Below are positions 45,520-54,921 of a DNA stretch of 64,000 bases, piece after piece. The first letter of the stretch is position 1. Each line of letters begins with the position of its first letter. The notes under the pieces are model-generated. The model was not told the origin of the DNA and did no database searches. It saw only the letters and a list, made by a program, of their open reading frames with translations. Origin of the DNA: Dokdonia sp. Dokd-P16 (GTDB taxonomy: Bacteria; Bacteroidota; Bacteroidia; Flavobacteriales; Flavobacteriaceae); the NCBI RefSeq assembly GCF_003095655.1, contig NZ_CP029151.1:1549001-1613000 (forward strand). Reading direction: 5' to 3'. Made by a program: the position numbers and the translations under genes.

Positions 45520-46401
45520 ATGCGTACTAAAAGTACCAATAATACCTTATTACTCCTTGTAATCTTACTATGTCTTGTAGTTGCAGGGCTAGGATTTCAC
45601 ACCTATAATTTTCAAAACGAAGTGCAGCAACGAGAGGCGCAACTAATAGATGACAAAGAAAGAGTCACCGCACAGCTCGACGAGGAATTGTCTAAATATA
45701 GCAGTCTTTTAAAAGAGAGAGATGCATTAAAAGGAGAACTCAAACAAGCGCAATCAAGACTCTTACAGCTCAAGGAAACACTAAGAGACGACGACCTGAG
45801 TAGATCAAAAATGCAGCAGTTTCAAATGGAAATAAAAAGACTGCGTCGAGAGCGAGAATTTTTTATAAGTGCAAATGATAGTTTACAATTAGAAACAAAA
45901 CGTCTTGTTGCATTGCAACAAGAAACACAAAAAGCACTTGATCTAGCGACAAAATCTCAAGACAGCATACAGAAATCTAATAGAGATCTAGCAGAGAGAC
46001 TTACACAAGGAGCACGTCTTACAGTAAGTAATCTCGCTGCAAGAGGAGTGATTCAGCGCAACAGCGGTAAGTTTTTTATGACTTCTAGAGCGAGTCGCGT
46101 TGAGATGATGCAGGTGTGTTTTACCGTAAACGATAACCAACTTGCAGAGGTAGAAAATAAATCTTTTTACGTACAAGTACTTAATGGGCGAGGTCGCATG
46201 ATAGGTGTAGAACGTAATGAAAAGTTTGAAGACGGCTCTGTGGTGCGCTATAATACAAAAACTACGATTGCATTTAATAAAACCGCATATACCATCTGCG
46301 AGCTTGTTCTGCCTGTACAGCAGATGGAAGGTGGTGATTACACTATAAATGTCTACCACGAAGGTTCTATGCTACTCTCTACCATACTTTCTTTAAAATA
46401 G
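45520..46401 (+). CDS. Membrane-anchored coiled-coil protein
   Basis: About 293 aa. One membrane helix near the N-terminus (NTLLLLVILLCLVVAGLGFHTY), then a long coiled coil (about residues 35-165: REAQLIDDKERVTAQLDEELSKY onward) and a beta-rich C-terminal domain (about 190-293). No known family name. ATG at 45520 is preferred; a GTG at 45502 would add six residues, and the ATG at 45500 is followed directly by a stop. Probably in the inner membrane with the coiled coil in the periplasm. Confidence 0.7.
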   Translation: MRTKSTNNTLLLLVILLCLVVAGLGFHTYNFQNEVQQREAQLIDDKERVTAQLDEELSKYSSLLKERDALKGELKQAQSRLLQLKETLRDDDLSRSKMQQFQMEIKRLRREREFFISANDSLQLETKRLVALQQETQKALDLATKSQDSIQKSNRDLAERLTQGARLTVSNLAARGVIQRNSGKFFMTSRASRVEMMQVCFTVNDNQLAEVENKSFYVQVLNGRGRMIGVERNEKFEDGSVVRYNTKTTIAFNKTAYTICELVLPVQQMEGGDYTINVYHEGSMLLSTILSLK

Positions 46402-46444
46402 AGCAATCGCAATTTCCGTTATTTCGGAGGGATTGCTATTTTTA
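46402..46444 (+). terminator. Terminator after the coiled-coil gene
   Basis: AGCAATC (46402-46408) pairs with GATTGCT (46431-46437), with an inner TCCG/CGGA pair and a T-run (ATTTTT) after the second arm. Confidence 0.6.
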
Positions 46445-46499
46445 CAGCTTGTTACAAACGGAAACAAATAACTTTATTTTATTGGTTTGAGAGGTTTTT

Positions 46500-46517
46500 A
46501 CGCTTTCGCGAAAGCGT
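46500..46517. repeat. Dispersed palindrome, intergenic copy
   Basis: Full 18-bp copy upstream of glyS. Confidence 0.92.
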
Positions 46518-46567
46518 GACCTCATACCTCATCAATATTAATAGATTGCATAATTAATCTACAGACT

Positions 46568-48103
46568 ATGGCTCAACAAGACGATCATTTTAAAAAAGTA
46601 ATATCTCACGCAAAAGAATATGGCTACATCTTTGGTAGTAGTGAGATTTATGATGGCCTAAGTGCTGTGTATGACTACGGTCAAAACGGTGTTGAGCTTA
46701 AGAAAAACATACGCGAGTACTGGTGGAAGAGTATGGTGCAAATGAACCAAAATATTGTAGGTCTAGATGCTGCAATATTTATGCATCCTACTACTTGGAA
46801 AGCTTCTGGTCACGTAGACGCATTTTCTGATCCACTTATTGATAACAAGGATTCAAAGAAGCGCTACCGTGCAGATGTACTCGTTGAAGATTATGCAGAA
46901 AAGCTCAATCAGAAAGCAGAGAAAGAAATTGCTAAGGCAGCAAAGCGTTTTGGAGAAAGCTTTGATAGAGTGCAATATGAAGCGACAAATCCTAGAGTTA
47001 TGGGATATCGCGAGAAGCAAAAAAGTGCAACCGCAAGACTTGCACAATATCTAGATGCAGAAGATCTACCAGCAGTAAAAGCACTTATAGAAGAATTAGA
47101 AATAGGATGTCCTGAATCTGGATCAAAAAACTGGACAGATGTACGCCAGTTCAATTTGATGTTTGGAACAAAACTAGGAGCATCTGCAGAGACAGCAACA
47201 GATTTGTACTTACGACCAGAAACGGCTCAAGGTATATTTGTAAATTTCTTAAACGTCCAAAAAACAGGACGTATGAAGATTCCTTTTGGAATTGCTCAAA
47301 CAGGGAAAGCATTTAGAAATGAGATTGTTGCGCGTCAGTTTATCTTTCGTATGCGAGAATTTGAACAAATGGAAATGCAATTTTTTGTACGTCCAGGAGA
47401 AGAAATGAAGTGGTACGAGCACTGGAAAGAGACACGCTTAAAATGGCATAAATCATTAGGTCTTGGAGAAGAGAATTATCGTTTTCATGATCATGAGAAG
47501 CTTGCGCACTATGCAAATGCAGCAACAGATATAGAATTCAACTTTCCATTTGGGTTTAAAGAGCTTGAGGGTATACACTCTAGAACAGATTTTGATCTTA
47601 AAGCACATGAAGAGCATTCTGGAAAGAAATTACAATTTTTTGACCCAGAAATTAATGAGAGCTATGTGCCTTATGTTGTAGAAACTTCAATAGGACTTGA
47701 TAGAATGTTTCTAGCTGTATTTTCTGCATCACTTCAAGATGAAGAATTAGAAAACGGAACTTCAAGAGTAGTATTAAAACTACCAGCAATCTTAGCTCCT
47801 GTAAAGGCTGCAATTTTGCCTCTAGTAAAGAAAGATGGACTACCAGAAGTAGCGCAAAAAATTATAGATGATTTGAAATACGATTATCGCGTAGCTTACG
47901 ATGAGAAAGATGCTGTAGGCCGTCGTTACAGACGTCAAGATGCGGCTGGAACCCCACTCTGTATAACAGTAGATCATGATACGCTAGAAGATAATATGGT
48001 AACAGTAAGAGATAGAGATAGCATGGAGCAACAGCGTGTATTAATCACAGATTTACCAGATATTCTCAATAATAAAGTGAATTTTAGACATTGGATAGCT
48101 TAA
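46568..48103 (+). CDS. glyS: Glycine--tRNA ligase, homodimeric type
   Basis: 511 aa class II synthetase of the single-chain alpha2 form (eukaryote/Thermus-like), not the alpha/beta tetramer. N-terminal [38 protein letters not shown] gives the glycine-binding insertion motif; motif 2 is [25 protein letters not shown]; motif 3 lies in [19 protein letters not shown]. The C-terminal part (about 400-511, [15 protein letters not shown]...) is the anticodon-binding domain. The gene stands alone; palindrome copy upstream and terminator after. Some annotators call this form glyQS. Confidence 0.97.
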   Translation: [511 protein letters not shown]

Positions 48104-48124
48104 GTCCAATTACTGATATATACT

Positions 48125-48153
48125 AAAAACACCCATTTCATGGGTGTTTTTTT
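48125..48153 (+). terminator. Terminator after glyS
   Basis: AACACCCAT (48128-48136), loop TTC, ATGGGTGTT (48140-48148), then a T-run of six. Classic Rho-independent structure. Confidence 0.85.
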
Positions 48154-48221
48154 ATGCTTTGGATTCAGATTTTTGTATTTTTAATAAATTTTTAACAAGC
48201 AAACCACTAAAAAACTACATT

Positions 48222-50888
48222 ATGAAACAAATCTACTCATTGCTGGTTGCAGCTCTCTTAGCTTTTAGCTTTGGGGTGTCTGCGCAGCAAACAAATAAAG
48301 CCAGTAAAAGTGGGCTACTTTCTGCCCCTGTTGTAATACCTAGTATTGCAGATCAAATTAAAGCAGGAACACTTATATATGCGGATAATACACCAAAATT
48401 AGGTCGTGCCAAAGGCATAGGGTCTCCTAATATTGTCCCAGGTAAGGGTTCTGTAGGTAATGATCCTCTCGTAAACGCACAACGCAGTCAGGAGGTTAGC
48501 ATGACACAAACAAGGTCACCTTTAACAACGTTTGTAGCAGATGTATCTTCTTTTACACCTTCTGACCCTACGGGTGCGGCCGGACCTAACCACTATATAG
48601 CTGCATGGAATGTAGGCTTTAAAATATTTAATAAGGACGGGACAGATGCTACTCCAGAAATGGACTTGAGCACTTTGTTTCCTGGAAATTCAACAGGAGA
48701 TCCAATTGTTTTCTTTGATGCAAACGTAGATAATGGTGCAGGGAAACCTAGAGGGAGATATGTAATCACAGAATTCCGTAACTCTGGTGCGCCAGGTGGT
48801 AATGGATTTGACGTTGCAATATCTGCGGGTCCGGATCCGGTGAATGACCCATGGTATGTTTATGAAGCACAATTTAATGCAGGAGCATTCCCTGATTACA
48901 CAAAATTTTCTGTATTTGGTGAATCTTACGTAGTTACGGCAAACATAAACTCAACTACAGAGCAAGTTTTCTTACTCGAGCGTAATAAAATGTTAAATGA
49001 TGAAGCGGCTCAGTTTGTAGCTTTTGGACTTCCTGGAATTGAAAGAAATGGTTTTTATAGTCCACAAGGGTTTCATACTACGGGAGATGAGAGCGCTCCA
49101 GCAGGTACTCCAGTCCCTGTAGTTTATCTTCAAGATGATGCATGGGGAGGAGTCGATGATGACCACCTTAAAGTATGGGAAGCTACTATAGATTGGGCAG
49201 ATGCTGCAAATGCAAGTATTGAACTAGCTCAAGAAATTACAACAGCAGATTTTGTAAGTGTCTTTGATGGTGGATCATTCTCAAATATTCCACAAGGCGG
49301 TGGAGGTCCAGATGTAGATGCATTGCAAGCTACGATGATGAACCAAGTACAATATAGACGTTTTCCTACTTATAACACTGTTGTAATGAATTTTGTAGTT
49401 GATGTGTTAGACCCAGGTGAAAAGGCAGGAATAAGATGGTATGAATTAAGACAAGATGGAGATGGGCAACCATGGTCTATATATCAAGAAGGTACTTATG
49501 TTACTCCAGGAAAGCGTAACGCATATCAAGGAAGTATGGCGATGGATTCTCAAGGAAATATTGCTATGGGTTATATATCATCATCAGATGAAGATCGTAT
49601 TGCAATGAATTATACTGGTCGTTTTGATGGAGATCCATTAGGAGTAATGACAGTATTTGAGCAAGAACTCTTCAAAAGTACAGCAGCCTCTCCTACAGAT
49701 AGGTTTGCAGATTATGTGCACTTAACTCTTGATCCAGAGAACGAGTCATTCTGGTTTATTACAGAGCAGTTTGATCCAACGCGTAGAGATGTAGTTGCTA
49801 ATTTTACACTAGACGCTGCCCAGCCAGATGACCTCAGTGTTTTTAGTATTGTAACTCCTGTAGGAGAAGGAGAATATACAGGTGATGAGGATGTTATTGT
49901 AACTATAAGAAATTACGGATCAAATGCAATCACAAACCCAACTGTGCAATACACTGTAAATGGTGGAGCAGCAGTAGTAGAAACTTTTACAGGAACTATA
50001 GAGCCAGGGCTAAGTGTCGAATTTACCTTTGCTCAAGGTGCAGATCTTTCTGAGCCTGGTAACTATACACTTGATGTTTCTACTTTGTTGAGTAATGATA
50101 GCAATGTTGAGAATGATTCATTGGTGTGTGTTGCAACAAATACTGTGGGTCTAGCATGTCAACCAGATAGTGATTGTGAAGGTTTTGGTGATGGTGTGAC
50201 TACCATTACATTAGCAAATCAAAATGCATTGTTAACAAATTGTACCTCTTCAGGATATAGTGATGATTCAGGAATTGAGTTTGCATTTGATAGTCCAGAG
50301 TCGTTATCTGGAACATTGCAAGTTGGTTTTACAGACTCTGCCTTTGCAATTTGGATTGATATAAATGATGATGCAACCTTTACTGAAGATGAACTTGTTG
50401 CTTCTGGTCAGGTAGCAACAGCAGATACTGATTTTGCTTTTTCAATTGATGTTACAGCCTTTGATGTGGCACAGCTTACTGCAGGGCCATTGACTATGCG
50501 TGTGAGAGGTGAAGATGAGGATACAGCTGGTGATGTTACTGATCCTTGTGATGATCTTCAATTTGGAAGAACTAATGATTATACAGCAACCTTCGCTCCA
50601 GAAGTGCTCGCGGTAGAGAGTAATGTGTTTTTAGAAACTTCTCTAAATATCACTAGTACAGATAATAAATATTTTGCTATAAATGTGAACACGCCATTTG
50701 AGGGAAGAGCTGCTATTTCTGTTTTTAATACTCTTGGACAAAGACTTGCCTATAACAATCTTAATAAAGAAGGAAATGGTTATACATATGATTTAGACAT
50801 GTCATACGTTGCAGCTGGCGTTTATATCGTTCAATTTACAGATATAGATGGTGGATCTAAATTAGTAGAGAAGATAGTAGTTAGATAA
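48222..50888 (+). CDS. Secreted protein with GEVED domain and type A T9SS sorting domain
   Basis: About 888 aa. Signal peptide MKQIYSLLVAALLAFSFGVSAQ then a long beta-rich region. Around residues 120-560 are repeats of D-P-T-G-A-A-G-P-N-H-Y and beta-propeller-like sequence; about 685-810 is a GEVED-type domain (FAIWIDINDDATFTEDELVAS). The last 80 residues (NVFLETSLNITSTDNKYFAINVNTPFEGRA ... AAGVYIVQFTDIDGGSKLVEKIVVR) are a type A T9SS C-terminal sorting domain, so it crosses the outer membrane by type IX secretion and is anchored or released. Possible hydrolase or adhesin; no catalytic motif identified. The ATG at 48222 gives the signal peptide; a longer frame from 48144 does not. Confidence 0.9.
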   Translation: MKQIYSLLVAALLAFSFGVSAQQTNKASKSGLLSAPVVIPSIADQIKAGTLIYADNTPKLGRAKGIGSPNIVPGKGSVGNDPLVNAQRSQEVSMTQTRSPLTTFVADVSSFTPSDPTGAAGPNHYIAAWNVGFKIFNKDGTDATPEMDLSTLFPGNSTGDPIVFFDANVDNGAGKPRGRYVITEFRNSGAPGGNGFDVAISAGPDPVNDPWYVYEAQFNAGAFPDYTKFSVFGESYVVTANINSTTEQVFLLERNKMLNDEAAQFVAFGLPGIERNGFYSPQGFHTTGDESAPAGTPVPVVYLQDDAWGGVDDDHLKVWEATIDWADAANASIELAQEITTADFVSVFDGGSFSNIPQGGGGPDVDALQATMMNQVQYRRFPTYNTVVMNFVVDVLDPGEKAGIRWYELRQDGDGQPWSIYQEGTYVTPGKRNAYQGSMAMDSQGNIAMGYISSSDEDRIAMNYTGRFDGDPLGVMTVFEQELFKSTAASPTDRFADYVHLTLDPENESFWFITEQFDPTRRDVVANFTLDAAQPDDLSVFSIVTPVGEGEYTGDEDVIVTIRNYGSNAITNPTVQYTVNGGAAVVETFTGTIEPGLSVEFTFAQGADLSEPGNYTLDVSTLLSNDSNVENDSLVCVATNTVGLACQPDSDCEGFGDGVTTITLANQNALLTNCTSSGYSDDSGIEFAFDSPESLSGTLQVGFTDSAFAIWIDINDDATFTEDELVASGQVATADTDFAFSIDVTAFDVAQLTAGPLTMRVRGEDEDTAGDVTDPCDDLQFGRTNDYTATFAPEVLAVESNVFLETSLNITSTDNKYFAINVNTPFEGRAAISVFNTLGQRLAYNNLNKEGNGYTYDLDMSYVAAGVYIVQFTDIDGGSKLVEKIVVR

Positions 50889-50933
50889 ATAATCGATACA
50901 GCTGAAACATATGCTGTATATCCATTAAATATT

Positions 50934-50969
50934 AAAAAGCTCAACAAGGAATTTCTTGTTGAGCTTTTT
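50934..50969. terminator. Bidirectional terminator after the T9SS cargo gene
   Basis: Perfect 15-bp stem AAAAAGCTCAACAAG (50934-50948), loop GAATTT, CTTGTTGAGCTTTTT (50955-50969), between two convergent genes. Confidence 0.9.
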
Positions 50970-50998
50970 TTAGTAGAAAAAGTATGTACAGTCTCAAT

Positions 50999-51340
50999 TT
51001 ACATATTCATCTTCATCTCCGTAATCCCTACAGGGCTAGCTTTGTCACATCTATTCATACGGCGTTGTGGTGTATACTTGAACCAAACGCTGGCTCCATC
51101 CTTCATAAAATCTTTGTCTATCGTCATGGGGTCAAAATGACGTCCATCCTCAAGTTTAATAGTCCACTCGCAATCGCCTTCTGCCTTAGATTGTACGATT
51201 GTTCCAGAAGTATATCCAGTTGTGTCAAAATCCATAAGTGCTGTTTTAGTATCCTCTGTAGCAACCGCTTCTTGACCACGGCAAGAAAAAGCCATGATTG
51301 CTACTAGTGACATACCTGTAATGTATAATCTTGTTTTCAT
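50999..51340 (-). CDS. Hypothetical lipoprotein, 113 aa
   Basis: Signal peptide with lipobox (MKTRLYITGMSLVAIMAFSCRG, Cys at about residue 20). Mature protein about 93 residues with a beta-rich look (GTIVQSKAEGDCEWTIKLEDGRHFDPM ... ASVWFKYTPQRRM). No family name known. It lies downstream of the large barrel gene (51378-54803) on the same strand, 37 bases after its stop in transcription order, and could be an outer-membrane partner. Confidence 0.75.
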   Translation of the reverse strand: MKTRLYITGMSLVAIMAFSCRGQEAVATEDTKTALMDFDTTGYTSGTIVQSKAEGDCEWTIKLEDGRHFDPMTIDKDFMKDGASVWFKYTPQRRMNRCDKASPVGITEMKMNM

Positions 51341-51377
51341 AATTAGGTAGTTTTGTTTCCTTAAAGGTCGTTAAAAT

Positions 51378-54300
51378 TTAGAAGAAAGCTTTAATCTGGA
51401 TATTACCCGTATGAATAGTTCGTGTTTCTTCACTTTTACGCCCAAAATATGATACATTCAAATCTAAAAATTTGGTAATCCTTTTTTGTGCAATAGCATT
51501 CCAAGTAAAATTTGTTCCTGGTTGTAATCCTTCTAATATCTGATATGCAACTGGACTAAATGCGCTTCCGCGAAAATCGTTATTGATATACGTAAACTCC
51601 CCAGTTAAAGATACTTTTTCTAAATCTGCTAATGCAAAGGAGATGCCAAGATTCTGCTGGTCAAGCTGTTCCTGCTCTCCTGATGTGTTATTCTTATTTT
51701 GATATTCATAAAATAGCGAAACTCTCGACTGTTTGCCAAAGAGATATGAGAGCTTAGGATTAATACCGATATTATCGATGCTAAAACTACGAGAGATAAA
51801 ATTCTCTGCACTACTCACGGTCGAGCCTAAATCTCCTTGAGCATTAAAGAGCCAGCTCTCTTTAATTTTATGTAGAAAATTGAGTTGATGACTTTGTATC
51901 TCACTTTCTTGCAGCCCTGTAGAGAGAAGAATTTTAGAGGTATTTGATAGAAATGAATAGGAGGTCGTGTAACGCTGTTTTCCTCTATTAAAAAATAAGG
52001 TATTTCTAAAGTTGACTGTAGCACCTATTTCATTGTCATCCTCATTAAATGGGTTGAGGCTAAAATCGTTATCAGTGCGCAATACTCGTTTATCTAAGAT
52101 ATAGCTAGACTGATTGTAAAAGTGGGAAAGAAACTTTTTTATTCCTTTAAGCCCAGACCACTGTCCGGGTTGTAGGGTGAGTTGCTGGCTTAATTTATTT
52201 TGATGAGTTCTTACAAATACTTGGTTTGGTAGTAGTATTCTCACGTAATCTGCTTGATCTTGAAACTGCGCTATCTCAAACTCATCGAGTTCTTGTATAC
52301 CATCTCCGTTATAATCATTCCATGTATGGGTTCCTTGACCTTCATCTACTTGAATAAAAGTAAATTCTTGCTGAGGTTGGGTACCGCTATTGGTTTCAAA
52401 AACCGTATTAAGACGGATGATATCATTTGCAAATCGTTGATTATACAGCAATCTTGAGTTGAGCGAATTCTCATCTTCTCGTTGATCTTCATAGCTAAGA
52501 TTACGGTAATTTAAAAAGAGCGAGACGTTCGTTTTCTCATTCTTTATTAATTGAGATTTTAAGTAATATGTATTGGATGTATTTACACGTGCTATGCGAT
52601 TAAGTCGCACACTATCATTTACACGATATTTATATCCAGCTTCCATATAGACGTTTGTGCTGTCTCCCACGCCAGCAAAAGCTTTGTAAGCGCTAAATCG
52701 CTGACTGCTTGCCGTTATAGAGTCATTCCTTTTTGTGACTCTAACGTTGTCCTCCATGTTAAATGCAGCGCCTATCCAAGATTTTTTAAAACCATAAATG
52801 GCATTTACGTCTGCTCGTGTAAAGTTTGTATTGAGTTGCACATCATCTGTACTAAGTGTACTTGCATTAATCGCAGTTCTTAAATTACCAAGTTCCCAGT
52901 TGGCATTTAGACTGTGTCTGTAGCCATTGTAGGCGTCTTGAAAGTTTAGATGTTGAAATTGATAGGTAATTGCTCCTTGTTCTGTACGAACATAATTGAG
53001 TCCTACCGTAGTAAAGTGTTGAGTTCCTAATAAAGTTCCTCCCGCTTGAGCTAGTGAGTTCTCGACATTCCAATCTCGGTTAAATTCTATATTGTAAAGC
53101 CCTTCAATACTTCTAAAATCTTCTTGTATAAAATCCCAACTCCCAAAAGCGCGAAGGCTGGATAAACTATCCTTTTTATATAACAGCTGATTTATATCTA
53201 CATGTGCAGCATAGCCATTATTATCACCGTCATCTAGTGTAGAAAATGTGTTGGTGTCATTGTTACTTCCCGCAGCTTCAAAGTTTATTGTAGTTTTTTC
53301 TGAAGGTGTGTAGCTTCCATTTATTACACCTAATTGTAGTACAGTAGGGGCAAAAAGTTGTACTTGAGGAGCAAAAGAACCTTGCGAAATACCATTTATA
53401 GGGGCAACATATTGAAATGTGCGCTGTAGCGTATTTGTCGTGCTTAAAATATAATCTCCTTGGTTTTCTCCTACATTAGTAAAGCGTACTTGAAATAAAT
53501 CTTCTCCAGGATCAGCGCTAAATTCAAAAACCTCGACTCCATTTACAACTATCTGCCTGTAGAGAATCTTATTTTCATCAAAGGTATCTGAGATTGCGCT
53601 GGGAGCAATCATTTCTTGCATATCGTCACCAGCTTCTTGTAAAATAGCAACCTGTTCGGAGGTGAGATTTTGTTGTAGTGGTTGATTTTTAGCATCACTT
53701 TCTGAATATACGTGAGCAGCTATTTTGAATTTATCGCTTTCGCGAAAGCTTCCTCCTCCATACGCCAGAAAACGTGTGTAACGTCGTTCAGAAAATTGAT
53801 AAGCAACATTGATACGCATCTCACTAGTGATGGGATAAGTGGCATTAAATCGTATCTCTCCAGCATTATAATCGATAATATAGTCTTCGCTCTCTCCACG
53901 TGTGAGCGGGATGCCATTAACATAAACAGTCTCACTCCCAGAAACTACTAGAACGAATAGCTCACCATTAGGCCCAGTGAGTTTATAGGGGCCTTGATTT
54001 CCTTCCTGCCCTGTAAATGTACTTTGTGTAAAAACACCTCGTACTAAAGCTCCAGAAGCATGTAGATCTGTTTGTTTATCATCTGAGTGATTCAAGGTAC
54101 CCCCTAGGGATAGCCCTTGTATTTTCTTTGTAAATCTGCTGAAATAGGTGTCCCTGTTTTCTAAATTAATATCACCAGCTCTTATATTCCAGTTATCAGA
54201 AAATAGTTCAATAAACACTTGATCAAACTCATCTAGATTTTGAGAGTAGCCACCTTGCTGGCTAGGTATATTTGCATCTTGTATAGAAGCGCGTAAGGTA

Positions 54301-54803
54301 ACGCGCTCACTTAGCTTTCCGCTTATTTGTAAGTCAAGCTCTGAGTTCAAGGTACTGTTTTGGCTATTGCCTACAGCAACTCCTCTTAAGATGCTTCCGC
54401 TCACGTTAAGGCCAGAAAATGGAGTGACAGTATTTGTTCTTCTGTCTTCACCTAAACTTATAATCTTGTCGAGATTGCCAGTACTCGTCACAATCTGGTT
54501 AGGGTCATACTGAGAATAGACACGCGTAAGAAAATCTGGATATACCTTGTAGGTTATAATGAGAGAATCTGGAAGTATTCCATTTTTCGCGCTAAGCGTA
54601 AGGATACTTTTTCCATAATCCATACTATAAGATGTGCTATCTATCCTTTTACCTTGTAGCGTAGTGATTTTAAATAAGGAAGGATTTATGCTTACAGAGT
54701 CTAAAAGCACAGAGTCTCTTACCGCAATTCTTTTGGTACGCGTTTGTTGTGCTAGAACAGCACTGGTGCATAATAGTAAAAGAACTGTGTAAAATACGCG
54801 CAT
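51378..54803 (-). CDS. Large outer-membrane beta-barrel protein (SprA-like style)
   Basis: About 1141 aa. Signal peptide MRVFYTVLLLLCTSAVLAQ. N-terminal 90 residues include beta-sandwich repeats (DSLIITYKVYPDFL); from about 130 on the sequence is a long run of alternating strands ending in an aromatic residue (SYFGRKSEETRTIHTGNIQIKAFF), typical of outer-membrane barrels. Segments such as YVNGIPLTRGESEDYIIDYNAGEIRF resemble the repeat in SprA, the huge T9SS translocon pore, but the protein is far shorter, so I do not call it SprA. Function unknown. I start at ATG 54803; the frame can extend one codon to TTG at 54806. Contains one perfect and one decayed palindrome copy. Confidence 0.8.
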   Translation of the reverse strand: MRVFYTVLLLLCTSAVLAQQTRTKRIAVRDSVLLDSVSINPSLFKITTLQGKRIDSTSYSMDYGKSILTLSAKNGILPDSLIITYKVYPDFLTRVYSQYDPNQIVTSTGNLDKIISLGEDRRTNTVTPFSGLNVSGSILRGVAVGNSQNSTLNSELDLQISGKLSERVTLRASIQDANIPSQQGGYSQNLDEFDQVFIELFSDNWNIRAGDINLENRDTYFSRFTKKIQGLSLGGTLNHSDDKQTDLHASGALVRGVFTQSTFTGQEGNQGPYKLTGPNGELFVLVVSGSETVYVNGIPLTRGESEDYIIDYNAGEIRFNATYPITSEMRINVAYQFSERRYTRFLAYGGGSFRESDKFKIAAHVYSESDAKNQPLQQNLTSEQVAILQEAGDDMQEMIAPSAISDTFDENKILYRQIVVNGVEVFEFSADPGEDLFQVRFTNVGENQGDYILSTTNTLQRTFQYVAPINGISQGSFAPQVQLFAPTVLQLGVINGSYTPSEKTTINFEAAGSNNDTNTFSTLDDGDNNGYAAHVDINQLLYKKDSLSSLRAFGSWDFIQEDFRSIEGLYNIEFNRDWNVENSLAQAGGTLLGTQHFTTVGLNYVRTEQGAITYQFQHLNFQDAYNGYRHSLNANWELGNLRTAINASTLSTDDVQLNTNFTRADVNAIYGFKKSWIGAAFNMEDNVRVTKRNDSITASSQRFSAYKAFAGVGDSTNVYMEAGYKYRVNDSVRLNRIARVNTSNTYYLKSQLIKNEKTNVSLFLNYRNLSYEDQREDENSLNSRLLYNQRFANDIIRLNTVFETNSGTQPQQEFTFIQVDEGQGTHTWNDYNGDGIQELDEFEIAQFQDQADYVRILLPNQVFVRTHQNKLSQQLTLQPGQWSGLKGIKKFLSHFYNQSSYILDKRVLRTDNDFSLNPFNEDDNEIGATVNFRNTLFFNRGKQRYTTSYSFLSNTSKILLSTGLQESEIQSHQLNFLHKIKESWLFNAQGDLGSTVSSAENFISRSFSIDNIGINPKLSYLFGKQSRVSLFYEYQNKNNTSGEQEQLDQQNLGISFALADLEKVSLTGEFTYINNDFRGSAFSPVAYQILEGLQPGTNFTWNAIAQKRITKFLDLNVSYFGRKSEETRTIHTGNIQIKAFF
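51563..51579. repeat. Dispersed palindrome, decayed coding copy
   Basis: CGCTTCCGCGAAAATCG in the barrel gene, read as DFRGS. Confidence 0.4.
53735..53749. repeat. Dispersed palindrome, coding copy (SFRES)
   Basis: CGCTTTCGCGAAAGC in the barrel gene. Confidence 0.88.
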
Positions 54804-54844
54804 CAATAGTAAAACTCTAGGCTGAGGTAAATATTACAATGACT

Positions 54845-54852
54845 CAAAGGTA
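54845..54852 (-). promoter_or_regulatory. -7 element of the barrel gene
   Basis: TACCTTTG on the minus strand, a perfect match, about 40 bases before the ATG at 54803. Confidence 0.45.
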
Positions 54853-54921
54853 AACTTTATAAGTTTTTTACGAGGTGTGGAAAAACCTAATTTATAACTT
54901 AGCAGCCCAATACAGCATACT

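Noticed and set aside
48144-48221. Upstream extension of the T9SS cargo protein
   Set aside because: It would add 26 residues before a perfect signal peptide and overlaps the glyS terminator.
54584-54599. TTTTCGCGCTAAGCGT-like stretch in the barrel gene as a palindrome copy
   Set aside because: Too many differences from the consensus to claim descent.
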